From the NCBI GenBank assembly GCA_001599815.1, contig BCIA01000004.1, positions 5,296,082-5,360,081 on the forward strand: 64,000 nt of DNA, read 5' to 3'. Shown one piece after another: positions 19,648 through 29,828 of this stretch. The notes beneath the pieces were generated by a model. It was given only the letters and a program-made list of their open reading frames with translations, did no database searches and had not been told where the DNA came from. Position numbers and translations under genes: made by a program. Each line of letters opens with the position of its first letter. The first letter of the stretch is position 1. The stretch comes from Furcasterigmium furcatum (taxonomy: Eukaryota > Ascomycota > Sordariomycetes > Glomerellales > Plectosphaerellaceae).

Positions 19648-21651
19648 ATGCGCGCTTTGCTCCGACCTGCTCGCGGGCCATTCCTAGCTCTCTCACATCC
19701 TCGACGACCCATAGCGTTGCAGCAAGCTCGCGCATCATCCATGGCGGCATCCCACCCCGAAGCCAACGGCCCAGCACCTGTGAAAGGCGTATCGATCACC
19801 GATCTGCCAAAGTCCTGGAACTACACGGCGTCCCTGCCCCCCGATCCCCTGTTTCCCACCCCCGCCGATTCCCACAAGACACCACGAGACAAGATCGGGC
19901 CCCGCCAGGTTCGCGATGCCGCTTTCACATGGGTTCGCCCCGAGAGGGCAGAGGACCCCGAGCTGCTCGGGGTGAGCCCCGCGGCCATGAGAGACATTGG
20001 CATCAAGGAGGGCGACGAGAAGACAGATGAGTTCCGCCAGACCGTGGCGGGCAACAGGCTACACGGTTGGGACGAGGAGAAGCTGGAGGGAGGATATCCT
20101 TGGGCGCAATGCTACGGCGGCTTTCAGTTCGGACAATGGGCAGGTCAGCTCGGCGACGGACGAGCCATCTCCCTATTCGAGTCGAAGAACCCAGCGACAG
20201 GGGCCCAGTACGAGTTGCAGCTGAAGGGTGCCGGCCTCACGCCGTATTCGCGCTTCGCAGATGGCAAGGCCGTTCTGCGCTCCAGCATCCGGGAGTTCAT
20301 CATCTCCGAATCCCTCAATGCGCTTGGAATCCCCTCAACACGCGCGCTGTCACTTACTCTTCTCCCGCACTCCAGGGTGCGCCGGGAGACCATCGAGCCC
20401 GGAGCCATCGTCCTGCGATTTGCCGAGTCCTGGATTCGCCTCGGCAACTTTGACATCCTCCGATCCCGCGGCGACCGCAAACTCATCCGCATCCTTGCCG
20501 ACTACGTTGCTGAAAACGTCCTAGGCGGCTGGGACAAACTCCCCGCCCGCCTCTCGGATCCCTCCAAGCCAGCAGAATCAGCCTCCCCCAGCCGCGGCAT
20601 CGCAAAGTTGGACGTGCAAGGCACAGGGGAAGAAGCAGAAAACCGCTACGCCCGCCTCTTCCGCGAGGTGGTCCGTCGTAACGCCGAGACTGTTGCGAAG
20701 TGGCAGGCCTATGGCTTCATGAACGGCGTCCTCAACACGGACAACACCTCCATCATGGGCCTCAGCCTTGACTTCGGCCCCTTCGCCTTCATGGACGACT
20801 TCGACCCCGCCTATACCCCCAACCACGACGACAACTTCCTCCGCTACAGCTACCGTAACCAGCCCACCATCATCTGGTGGAACCTCGTCCGCTTCGGCGA
20901 GTCCCTCGCCGAACTCATCGGCGCAGGCGACGGCGTCGACGCCCCGGCATTCGTCGAGAACGGCGTCCAGGAGAGCGAGGCCGACGCCATCATCGCCCGC
21001 GCGGAAAAGGTCATCATGCAGACCGGCGACGAGTACAAGGCCGTCTTCATGGCCGAGTACAAGCGCCTCATGACGGCGCGCCTCGGCCTCAGGAACTTCA
21101 GGGACTCGGACTTTGACGAGCTCTTCAGCAAGCTCCTCGACACCATGGACGGGCAGGACCTGGACTTCAACCACTTCTTCCGCAGGCTGAGCGGCACCAG
21201 CATCGCCGAGCTCGCGACCCCGGAGGACAGGGCGCGGGTCGCGCCCCGGTTCTTCCATGATGAGGGCGCCACGGGCGGCGTGACGGAGGGCGACGCGAAG
21301 ACGCAGGTGGCAGATTGGCTCGGTGCGTGGAGGGCACGAATCTTGGAGGACTGGGAGAGCGGGGAGTCGGCGTGGGATGGGGAGCGGATGAAGGCCATGA
21401 AGGCCGTGAACCCCAGCTTCATCCCGAGGAGCTGGATCCTGGACGAGATCATTCGCCGGGTCGAGAAGGAGGGCGAGCGGGATGTGCTTCGCCGCGCGAT
21501 GCACATGGCGCTGCATCCGTTCGAGGAGCGCTGGGACGGCGAGGTGTTTGAGAACGGCGAGAAGTACACGGGTGACAAGGCCGAGGAGGAGAGATGGGTT
21601 GGCGATGTGCCTCGACCATCGAGGGCGATGCAGTGTAGTTGCAGCAGTTAG
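19648..21651 (+). CDS. fmp40: protein adenylyltransferase SelO/Fmp40 (mitochondrial pseudokinase AMPylase)
   Basis: SelO has a protein-kinase-like fold but transfers AMP to protein hydroxyls; in yeast it is mitochondrial and linked to redox control. Single exon, 667 residues. The first 31 (MRALLRPARGPFLALSHPRR...) form an Arg-rich mitochondrial presequence without acidic residues. The second ATG (codon 32, MAASHPEANG) could give a cytosolic form. Family motifs include QFGQWAGQLGDGRAISL, the nucleotide-binding LQLKGAGLTPYSRFADGKAVLRSS, MNTD-like LNTDNTSIMGLS and the metal-binding DFGPFAFMDDFDP. The C-terminus is CSCSS, as in bacterial SelO, and carries the cysteine that aligns with the selenocysteine of animal SelO. 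It converges on the complex I gene 433 bp away. Confidence 0.95.
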   Translation: MRALLRPARGPFLALSHPRRPIALQQARASSMAASHPEANGPAPVKGVSITDLPKSWNYTASLPPDPLFPTPADSHKTPRDKIGPRQVRDAAFTWVRPERAEDPELLGVSPAAMRDIGIKEGDEKTDEFRQTVAGNRLHGWDEEKLEGGYPWAQCYGGFQFGQWAGQLGDGRAISLFESKNPATGAQYELQLKGAGLTPYSRFADGKAVLRSSIREFIISESLNALGIPSTRALSLTLLPHSRVRRETIEPGAIVLRFAESWIRLGNFDILRSRGDRKLIRILADYVAENVLGGWDKLPARLSDPSKPAESASPSRGIAKLDVQGTGEEAENRYARLFREVVRRNAETVAKWQAYGFMNGVLNTDNTSIMGLSLDFGPFAFMDDFDPAYTPNHDDNFLRYSYRNQPTIIWWNLVRFGESLAELIGAGDGVDAPAFVENGVQESEADAIIARAEKVIMQTGDEYKAVFMAEYKRLMTARLGLRNFRDSDFDELFSKLLDTMDGQDLDFNHFFRRLSGTSIAELATPEDRARVAPRFFHDEGATGGVTEGDAKTQVADWLGAWRARILEDWESGESAWDGERMKAMKAVNPSFIPRSWILDEIIRRVEKEGERDVLRRAMHMALHPFEERWDGEVFENGEKYTGDKAEEERWVGDVPRPSRAMQCSCSS

Positions 21652-22084
21652 AATCTGCGCGTAGTAGAGCGCTGGAATGGCATTTCTCATGAACTAAGCA
21701 AGCTCTTGTTCCTTCTCCCTTCTCCTCCTTCATCGGAAATACGAAGTACGGCCATGGTAATTCTCGCTCTCAGAGTCACATTGCCTCCCTAGACGGAGAC
21801 AGAACACCGCGTCGGTTGCGAGCATGGGCTTCATCACAGATGGTGGCCATCACTGTACGAGATTTAGGCGTATTTACTTCATTTCTCCCCTGCCTCTACC
21901 TCTCGGCGCTTGTCTCTCAACACTTGCATCGGTCTTTATATGTACAAGCAATGCAACCAACACCTCTCCGCCTCCAAAACAAAAGGAACGGTCCCGGTTC
22001 TTTGCGGTATCACTTGTCTCCTCCCTGCCCCTCTGTTGCTCTACTCAATACAGGTGCGGGTCTCTCCCATCACGAGCTCCTGCT
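21652..22084. other. convergent SelO/complex I 3' region
   Basis: This holds both 3' UTRs. Composition is CT-rich on the plus strand around 21860-22050. I see nothing else. Confidence 0.6.
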
Positions 22085-24611
22085 TCATGCGCCGTAGGCG
22101 ACCTGGCCCATGGGCCTGTCCTCCTCGATGCCGGGGGCCATGAGGTTCGTCCTCGGGTCGCCGGTCTCCTTTGCCGCCGAGCAGCGGGCCATCGTCGGTG
22201 AGCTGGGGGATAGTCAGCAACATGTTGCATTTCAGATGGGCGAAGATGGGAAAATACTGACCTCCTCGAGATGACGTCTGTGAAGTAAAAGTTGTCGATG
22301 ACCTTCTGGAGAGGGGCACCGGTGGGCTTGGAGCCCTTGTTCTGGTCTACTAGTTGCACCTTGCTGAGCTGCTTCAGGGCGACGGGCTCAACCACGTCGT
22401 AGGCGGCGAGGGCAGGGCTGATCTCGGCCATGCGGTCGCGGACCTGAGAAACATCATCGTAGGGGAGGGGAGCGCCGAGGAACTCGCTGACAGCACGGAG
22501 GATCTTCCAGTCTGTCCTGGCAGCGCCGGGCAGGGAGGTGGCGGCACGGGTCATCTGAACACGACCCTCGGTGTTGATGTAGGTACCGGCCTTCTCGGTG
22601 TACGCTGCACCGGGGAGGACAATGTCGGCGATCTGGGCGCCACGGTCGCCGTGGTGGCCCTGGTAGACAACGAAGGCATCCTTGGGGATATCGGCCTCGT
22701 TGAACTCGTCGGCACCGAGAAGCCAGACGAACTTGGGCTTGGTCTCGGCAACGGCGGCGGAGGGGGTGACGAAGCCAACCTCGAAGGCACCAGCCCTGGA
22801 CGCGGCGCGCTGGAGGACGTTGTAACCGTTCCACTCCTCAGTGATGAAGTTGGCGGCGTTCTTGTCGACGTAGGCACCAATGGTCTCGTAGTAGGCCTTG
22901 GCGTCGGCGTGGTCAGTGACACCGGAGCCGACGATGATCATCGGGCGCTGGGCGGCCTGGAGCTTCTTGCCGAAGGGGCCGGCCAGGGCCTTCTTGAGAG
23001 CGGCGTGGTCGGTGCCGAGGTGCTCGAACTCGAAGGTGGAATCCCAGGTCTCGCCGACGACGGCAATCTCGAGGTCGGAGCGCAGCCACTGCTTCCTGAT
23101 GCGGGCGTTCAGGACGGCGGCTTCGTGCCGGGGGTTGCTGCCGACGATGAGGATAGCATCGGCCTCCTCGATACCAGCGATCTGGGAGTTGAACAGGTAG
23201 TTGGAACGGACATCGACACCGTGGGCGACGGGCTTGCTGCCGCTGGGCATGTCGAGGGCGAGGTTGTCGGAGCCGAGCTTGTTGGCCAGGTCCTTCATGA
23301 CGACGAGGGACTCGACCTCGGTGAGCTCGCCGGCGATGGCCTTGAACTCGTTGGCCTTGGGCTGAAGGGCGGAGTAGGCGGCGGCGATCTCAGTGAGGGC
23401 CTGCTCCCAGTCGGCGGGCTCGAACTTGCCATCGCGGCGAACAAGGGGCAAGGTCAGTCTCTGGGTCTTCAGGCCGTCGCAGGCGAAACGGGTCTTGTCG
23501 TTGATCCACTCCTCGTTGACGTCGTCGTTGAGCCTGGGCAGGATACGCATGACCTCCAGGCCCCTGGAGTCGACACGGATGTTGGAGCCAAGTCCGTCCA
23601 GGACGTCAATAGACTCGGAGTGCTTCAGCTCCCACGGCCTGGCGCGGAAGGCATAGGGCTTCGAGGTAAGGGCACCAACGGGGCAGAGATCGATGACGTT
23701 GCCGGACATCTCGGAGTCGAGGTTCTGCTCGAGGTAAGTGCCGATCTGAATGTCGTTGCCACGGCCGGTCGAGCCCATCTCGGGGGCACCGGCGATATCG
23801 TTCGCGAATCGGATGCATCGTGTGCAGTGAATACACCTGTTCATGGAGGTCTTGATCAGGGGGCCGATGTTCTTGTCCTCCACGGCTCGCTTGCCGCCAA
23901 TTTCGTGGAAACGGCCACGGTCAGCGCCGTATCGCATGGACTGGTCCTGGAGATCGCACTCGCCACCCTGGTCGCAGACGGGGCAGTCGAGGGGGTGGTT
24001 GGCCAGGAGGAATTCCATGACACCCTCGCGGGCCTTGTGTGTGAGGGGAGAGTTGGTCTTGACGACCATGCCGGGCTGAACGGGCCAGGCGCAGGAGGCG
24101 ACAGGCTTCGGGGCCCTCTCGACTTCGACCAAGCACATACGGCAGTTTCCGGCAATCATGAGCTTCCTAATCGGATATCAGTATTTCTTCCGGGTTGTGG
24201 GCTAATCGCATCGGCCGGAGGATTCGTACTCATGGTAGCAATATCTGCGAAACAATCCGGTCAGCATGGAATCCCTTCATCCCGATATCACAATCAGCAC
24301 ATACCTGGGGACTGTCACGCCAGCCTTCTCGCAAGCCTGGATGAGGGCAGAACCAGCTATTCCCACGTCAGTTTCCTACGACACGCTCACAGCTCGCCAA
24401 GACGCCTGACCTTCAATTGACACCTTCTTTCCATCTGAAATTCGCGTTAGCCACCTCTCACGACCCAATTGACCGTCTTTTCCAGGTTTTCCGTACCAAT
24501 TGTGAGCTCAACCTCAGCATTCCGCTGAGCCGTGGTTGCGAAGGTCCGCGAGGCATTGGCGGCCTGCCGGCCAGTCCGCCAAGCCGAACGAGCCAGAGTG
24601 TGCCGGAGCAT
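22085..24611 (-). CDS. nuo-78: NADH:ubiquinone oxidoreductase 78 kDa subunit (NDUFS1/nuo-78)
   Basis: Largest peripheral-arm subunit of respiratory complex I, carrying three Fe-S clusters in the electron path from NADH. Six exons: 24611-24497, 24434-24411, 24356-24305, 24244-24230, 24166-22262 and 22202-22085, giving 742 residues. The presequence (MLRHTLARSAWRTGR) precedes AEVELTIDGKKVSIEAGSA, a ferredoxin-like domain built across four introns, with YCYHEKLMIAGNCRMC ligating the 2Fe-2S cluster. Then come CPVCDQGGECDLQDQ and CIHCTRCIRFANDIAG for the 4Fe-4S clusters, and a molybdopterin-oxidoreductase-like domain (DMPSGSKPVAHG, LGTDHAALK, VLPGAAYTEKAGTY). It ends MGQVAYGA. The match to Neurospora 78 kDa protein is close throughout. 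Exons 2 and 4 are only 24 and 15 nt. Confidence 0.97.
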
Positions 24612-25315
24612 CGTGTCGCCTTGACGGATAGAGAAGATGCGGGAGAGGCACAGGGTGGAGGGGAGAGGGTGCGGAGGGCGAGTTGCACAGAGGTCGTTGA
24701 CGTCTCGAGGGTTGGAATCGATCCCGGGTGCTGTCCGGCTCAAACTGGTGGCGCTAGCGCTCGCGATTAATTTACATCAATGCTGATTGGCTGCCAGCTT
24801 CCAGAGAGCGTTCCTGCCTCAGGCATGGGGCTTACCTAACCAGGTCCACACCGACGGCCCGCCAGCAGTCGCATCAAAATTCGTGAGCGCGCTGCGGCGA
24901 AGCTTTCTCTCTTTCTCTTTTTCTCTCCATGAATTGTTTGGGCACAAATATCGTAGGTCAGCTTGAGTGCCGCTTTCTTGCAGCCTCTTCATCGAGCTAT
25001 CCTCTATCTTGTGTTCTAGAGAAAGCACTAGACGCCGTTTATGGAAGCATGGGAGATTCTCTCAATGACCGCTGCCTCTTACCGCCGGTCGTTACATCAC
25101 GTATTTTCGTGTCCAGTTTGCACGATGTGAAGATTTGAATTGTGCATGTCTCCTGTCTTGCGCATCCCGTCGACTAGAACGGGTCGTAAGTGAGGCCTCT
25201 GATGATGCCTGGGCGCCGCCGAGCGACCAGCTCTGCAAGTCCACGGGTATCGATATTGTGTCCTGGACCCCTGGTGAGCGTATCCGTAGCTCGCATCGCC
25301 GAGATGGCCCGCCGA
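24612..25315. other. complex I promoter and 3' region of the next gene
   Basis: About 700 bp between a minus-strand start and a minus-strand end. It has a CT-rich stretch at about 24895-24930. No supported gene. Confidence 0.55.
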
Positions 25316-25957
25316 TCAGCTCTTCTGCTGCTCCATCTGTGCCTCAGCCGCCTTCTCCTTCTCGATTGCCCAGCGATACTCAGCCTTGATCTGCTCGACC
25401 ATACCATCAAACCCGTCGATTTGTTGCACCGCGCCGGTAACGGTCTTCATGATTTCCTCCACCGCCGCATCCTGCTGTGACTTGTTCCAGTGGTCTTCTT
25501 GATCTTTCTGGAGCAGTGGTCGGGGTGCACTGTAGTCCTCATTGGGCAACGGTGGCGCTCTGACGTTGTGAAGCAACATCTCAAACTCGTCCTGGCCCAT
25601 GGTGCTTTCTGCCGGCGGGGGAGCATATGCTGCAAGCATCTGGAGCCTGTCCTTCTCGCGGGTGAACATGTACATGAGGTTTCTTTTTACGTCGTCTGAG
25701 TACGAGTCGGTGCGTTGCAGCATGAGCTCGAGTCGAGCAACCCGGTCGCGAGGTTCGTCGATGGGCTCTAGAAGCGACCGCTCCAGAGGCACAAATATGG
25801 CCGAAACTATTGAGACCAGCGGTTCGATGGGTTCTGGTTCCGGGCCGTCACTGGAGGCGCGGTCCTGGGAGCTGCCGCGCGAGGCGATGCTGCTTCGACG
25901 TGAGTCCAATGTCGACCTTCCACGTTCGTTGAGTGACGGGGATCGGGGAGACGCCAT
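25316..25957 (-). CDS. uncharacterised protein with predicted helical C-terminal half
   Basis: Not recognised. The first ATG of the frame gives 213 residues in one exon: MASPRSPSLNERGRST start, Ser/Arg-rich and disordered to about residue 40, then DGPEPEPIEPLVSIV and largely helical sequence with heptad-like spacing (RDRVARLELMLQRTDSYSDD; KRNLMYMFTREKDRLQML). A Pro-rich loop (APPPAES) and a C-terminal helix rich in Gln/Glu/Lys (EQIKAEYRWAIEKEKAAEAQ) follow. There is no signal peptide, membrane span or catalytic motif. Codon bias is C/G-ending but weaker than neighbouring housekeeping genes. Probably a real gene conserved only among filamentous fungi. An upstream first exon cannot be excluded, because the frame stays open before the ATG. 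Confidence 0.65.
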   Translation of the reverse strand: MASPRSPSLNERGRSTLDSRRSSIASRGSSQDRASSDGPEPEPIEPLVSIVSAIFVPLERSLLEPIDEPRDRVARLELMLQRTDSYSDDVKRNLMYMFTREKDRLQMLAAYAPPPAESTMGQDEFEMLLHNVRAPPLPNEDYSAPRPLLQKDQEDHWNKSQQDAAVEEIMKTVTGAVQQIDGFDGMVEQIKAEYRWAIEKEKAAEAQMEQQKS

Positions 25958-26765
25958 TGTGCGGGATTTGACTGAATTGAGCGCGTTCTGCTGGTGGAGA
26001 CTCAAGCTCTGAGAATCCAAGGCCCAGGTGCGTTCGGACGAAGGTCTTGTGCGTTGATATGAAGTAGGTACGCGCTCGCTGGGCTGCTGGAGTTGTCAAT
26101 GCTGAGGTGGGTGTAACTTCAATTTTGAGAGGTGGAGGTTCAAGTAGTACTCGGGCAGGCACTTAAAGGTCCCAAGCCAATGTCAAACATCACTGTACAC
26201 TGTCGAGGAGGCAAGGCAATGGCCTCTCCAAAATCAACTACAAGTTGCTACAATTCTGGATTGTTTCCTATAATTATTCTTTAATCAAGTACTGATGCCT
26301 AGATTTACTGTACACGGGCTGGTTCTGCTGCCTCAACAGCGACGGTTGCCCAACCCCAAGTCCGCCGTCTCTGCGGCGAGATAGACCTGACTTTGCTGTT
26401 GAGACTTGGCACAAGTCAGTATCTAGCACATCTGCCTCCGCGCCAATTCTTTGTAGGAATGGCACACTCCAGAGGCGATGCTGAGGATAAGCTGCGCTTG
26501 GGAGCTGTCGGAGTAGATGAGGCGATCTGCGAGATCGCCGGGCAACCGCGAGCCTCGTTTCAAGCAGCCCTGTTCCAGCCGGTAGGCCTGTCTGTCGTGA
26601 CCTGCGTGGTGGCCCGATAAGTCCGAAGTGTTCTTGTTGTTGTTCGCAGGAAGCCTAGCCTGCTCAAGCTCAGGCCGGCTCGGCGTTGGCACTCAATGTG
26701 CTCTTGGGGAAAGACCCCTGCCGAGCCAACGCAGAGCATGTGTTCGTGAATATTGACGACGTTAT
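25958..26765. other. intergenic region
   Basis: About 800 bp, comparatively AT-rich around 26220-26290 for this window. It holds the promoter of the unknown gene and the 3' UTR of the acyl-CoA-binding gene. No coding frame is convincing. Confidence 0.55.
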
Positions 26766-27762
26766 TCATCTCGAAGGAACCAGCTCGCGAACGTATTCGC
26801 GCATCAACCGCAAGCCGGCTCGGACGAGATCCTCAAGACGCCGATCCTTCCGCCTCCGCATCCACAGCAGCAACGCTGCGAGGAGAACGGCATCGATGGC
26901 AAGCTTTTTGACAATAGCCCAGAACAGCCAGCCGAACCAGGCGGGCCAGCTCCGTTCCCTCGTCAGTCTCCATTCCCGGCCGGCAGTGATCTGCTCTCGC
27001 ATGGCCGCGATCTCCGCCGACATCTTGACGAGGGCATGCTCAACGCTTCGGGACCACGACTTGTCCTTCTTGGGACCTGTCGGCTCGTCTGCTTCCTCCT
27101 CTTCTTCCAACCTGGTGTTCGAGGCACGATCCGCGGCATCGTCCTCGCTCATCGGACTTAACACTCGCATGGGGCCGTCGGCGCCGCTCGCAGGCTGTTG
27201 GAATCGTCGGAATAATGTTGGCTCGGACGCTTTGGAGTCCGAGCCGCTTGGCGTGTTTTGCTTGATCTGGTTCCAGACAAACTCGAGTTCGGCGACCAAC
27301 TCTTTGGCATCGCTGTCACGGGGCATGTTAGCACGTGCTGATGGAAAGGTCACGGCACCGGAGTCGGAACGTACGGAGTTGTTGCATATCGGTGCATTGT
27401 GTCGATCAATGCCTCGATGTACCGCCTCTTCGCTTCCGTCTTGGTCAACCCGCTCTGCGAGTTCCAGGCATCCCACTTGTCCTTCTCTCTCTGCAGCTCT
27501 TCGGCCGACATGCCGGCGCCGACAGAAGGCCGCTCCATGACGCCGTCAACATCGCCTTCCATGGCCTGTTTGTAGAGGCCATACAGTCGGAGTCTATCGG
27601 ACGGCGGGGGCCGCGAGGCGCCTGTCTTGGGGATCTTCTTGACGGTGTTGAGGGCGTGGACAAACACGCGATCTGGGCACGGTAGCTGCGTCAGTAACTG
27701 GACCAGCGGCGCATCGGATTGATAGAGAGCGCGTCGTAGACTTACCCACGGAGTCGGCCATC
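26766..27762 (-). CDS. atg37: membrane-anchored acyl-CoA-binding protein (Atg37/ACBD5 type)
   Basis: Atg37/ACBD5 proteins bind acyl-CoA and sit in the peroxisomal membrane, where they act in pexophagy and contact sites. Exons 27762-27747, 27672-27375 and 27312-26766 give 286 residues. The N-terminal ACB domain spans about residues 4-105: DRVFVHALNTVKKIP, RLRLYGLYKQAMEGDV, EKDKWDAWNSQSGLTKTEAKRRYIEAL, which are the ligand-binding helices. The second splice (branch TGCTAAC, acceptor GACAG) joins TTP to DAKELVAELEFVWNQIK. A Ser/Glu-rich linker leads to one hydrophobic segment near residue 245 (WPAWFGWLFWAIV, then AVLLAALLLW) followed by a very basic tail (RRRKDRR), the architecture of a tail-anchored protein. 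The specific Atg37 role is inferred from architecture. Confidence 0.85.
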
Positions 27763-28267
27763 TTCTCTATTGACCCCCAACAGGGGAATACAAGTACACG
27801 ATGTCCGCGTAGATATGAAGTAGAGGAGGCCGGCAGGTGGAGCCGAGGGAGCACAGGATCACGTATCGCCCCTCAGGGAGGTGTCGCGACAGGAAGATAA
27901 GCAGAGATAGAGGCGCGACGGGCGTCCAATTCCCTACATTCACGGCGGATGCGGATGGCTTGCACGAGCATGGCGCCTCACGCAGCTCGATTGGGTCCGG
28001 CGGGGATACTGGAGGTTGTGAGAAGCAAATCCATAGTGGACGGAGCTGGGATGGCGTGAGATCATGGACACTCCATCCCGGCTGGGGAATGATGATTTGC
28101 CTCGGTGCAACAGCGCCCCCCAACAGGCCCCAACCCACCCCGGACTCCGGCTCGGCCCCAACGGTCCGTCATGCAAGTGCTTATGTAATCAGACCCTCGA
28201 GCGGAATGCTCATCGCCGAGACATGTGAAGGCACTCCTGGTACCAGGTACTGCGCAGGGTTTTGAAA
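27763..28267. other. intergenic region
   Basis: About 500 bp between the acyl-CoA-binding gene start and the RNase III stop. I see nothing beyond a promoter and a 3' UTR. Confidence 0.55.
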
Positions 28268-29464
28268 TTAATCTGCCTGTGCTGCCTGTAGGGCTGCCTT
28301 CTTCTCCATATACTTCTTCATCATAGACGCATTGCCAAGTGCCATCTGTGCCGCCTTCTGCCCGGCATCCCTCTTGCTTAGGTCCGTCCCTCGGCCCAGC
28401 CACTTGTTTGTCTCCCCCCATCCGTCCATGTACAGGTTCACCGAGAAGACCTTGAGTTTCTTGTTGTACTTGTCGTTCTTCGGGCCTGCCGGATCGTCCT
28501 CGTATCTCAACTTTACGCCCGATACTCCAATCAGCTTTTGCAGCCGGACCTTGGGCAGCTCGTCTGCTGCTTGTGGCGGTCCTTGACCTCGGTGGCCTTC
28601 ACCGCTCACCTGCTGTGGCCGGGGTTTGGAGAGCGACTTGATCTGGTCCTTGATGGTCATGCTGAACACGGCCCTGAGCCACTCGCCAATGCGCTGAAGG
28701 CCTTCGGCCGGATCTGCGAGGATGACCGCCGCTATGTAGGCCTCCATGATATCGCCGGGCACCTTCTTCATCTTTTCTCTGGATTCGAGGATCTCCTTGG
28801 GTAATCTGGCTTTCTGGACCAAACCGTATTGCTTCCCCAGCTGGCCTAGATTGGCGTTCTTGATGAGGAGCTCTCGTAATTGGGAAAGTCTTCCCGCCGG
28901 GAGGTTTTCGAATGTGCGGTAGAGCAACGAAGATGAGATGACTTCGCTGTACGCATCGCCAAGCCACTCCAGGCGTTCATAGTGAGGCGCAAACTGTCCA
29001 CTGACTCCTGAGTGGGTGAATGCGGCTTTCTCCAAGACAGGGTCGCCAATTTCAGGCAGCGGCGGCAGCGTAGATGGGATGTCCCCAGCCGTGAACGGAG
29101 GCAGTATCACCGGCGATGGAATGGCCGAACACTTTTCTCGCGGCTGGTCGATATTAGCCCAACCCATCGTCATATCAAGGGAGCCGCGTACCTGTTCTGA
29201 TATTTTTCCAGTTGATGTCTGACGAGACTCGGCATTCTCAGCGAGAAGAGTCAAGGCAGGAAGGACTGAGGTGCTGAGGCTCTGGAGCCTCTGGATGGCA
29301 GGGTTCTGGGGTGCTGATTGGAGAGATTGAAACCCTTCAACGAGGTCCCTGGCATGGGTGCGGAGCAATGCGAAAGCCTCATCGTCTGACATCTGGGTGG
29401 CCCTCCGCTTGGGCGAGCTCCCTTGCTCGCCAGGCGACATCTCAGAGTGACTTCTCTTGGACAT
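28268..29464 (-). CDS. RNase III with dsRNA-binding domain (Rnt1/Pac1 type)
   Basis: Double-strand-specific endoribonuclease; yeast and fission-yeast relatives process pre-rRNA, snRNAs and snoRNAs in the nucleus. 398 residues as one open frame. Basic N-terminus (KRSHSEMSPG, PKRRATQ) suits nuclear import. The RNase III domain shows the signature ERLEWLGDAYSEVISS (about 163-178) and PGDIMEAYIAAVI (about 236-248), which together retain the acidic metal-binding Glu/Asp and Asp/Glu pairs. A dsRNA-binding domain follows at about 305-385 (PKVRLQKLIG, KDAG-like KRDAGQKAAQMAL). A likely 48-nt intron (29191-29144, GTACGC...ACCAG with branch GGCTAAT) is in frame and stop-free, so 16 residues (91-107) may be absent from the main product. 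It is divergent from mS33. Confidence 0.9.
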   Translation of the reverse strand: MSKRSHSEMSPGEQGSSPKRRATQMSDDEAFALLRTHARDLVEGFQSLQSAPQNPAIQRLQSLSTSVLPALTLLAENAESRQTSTGKISEQVRGSLDMTMGWANIDQPREKCSAIPSPVILPPFTAGDIPSTLPPLPEIGDPVLEKAAFTHSGVSGQFAPHYERLEWLGDAYSEVISSSLLYRTFENLPAGRLSQLRELLIKNANLGQLGKQYGLVQKARLPKEILESREKMKKVPGDIMEAYIAAVILADPAEGLQRIGEWLRAVFSMTIKDQIKSLSKPRPQQVSGEGHRGQGPPQAADELPKVRLQKLIGVSGVKLRYEDDPAGPKNDKYNKKLKVFSVNLYMDGWGETNKWLGRGTDLSKRDAGQKAAQMALGNASMMKKYMEKKAALQAAQAD

Positions 29465-29828
29465 CGCGGCGATTGGCTTGGACGTGACAGGCCCAGTCGT
29501 CGTGTGCAGCCCAGGTAATATCTCGCAGGTTTTTGATGGTCGGAACTTGACGCCTCCCTATTCCTGGTGTTGCACTTATGGTGGTTGATCTCTTCGGCCG
29601 CCAACAATACTACAGAGGGCCTCGAGTGCATGAGAGTGGTGTTTGATGGTGTCTGGGTTGCAATATGAAGTGAAGCCTGGACTTTTCGGCGGAGCTGGCT
29701 TATCGATAACGCTATCACTTATCGGGCCCGGACGCGACCTTGGTGGGTCGACTTCTGAGCCAACCAGCTCCAAGTCGAGATCGCAAATTCGACTTCATCC
29801 TGATGGTATTCAGCACGGCAATGACAAG
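29465..29828. promoter_or_regulatory. bidirectional promoter RNase III/mS33
   Basis: 364 bp between two divergent starts. I could not identify a TATA box or known factor site. Confidence 0.5.

Noticed and set aside
20578..21690. 370-codon open frame antisense to SelO
   Set aside because: Shadow frame without domain content.
22354..24420. 688-codon open frame antisense to the complex I gene
   Set aside because: Same codon-bias artefact; the minus strand is unambiguously nuo-78.
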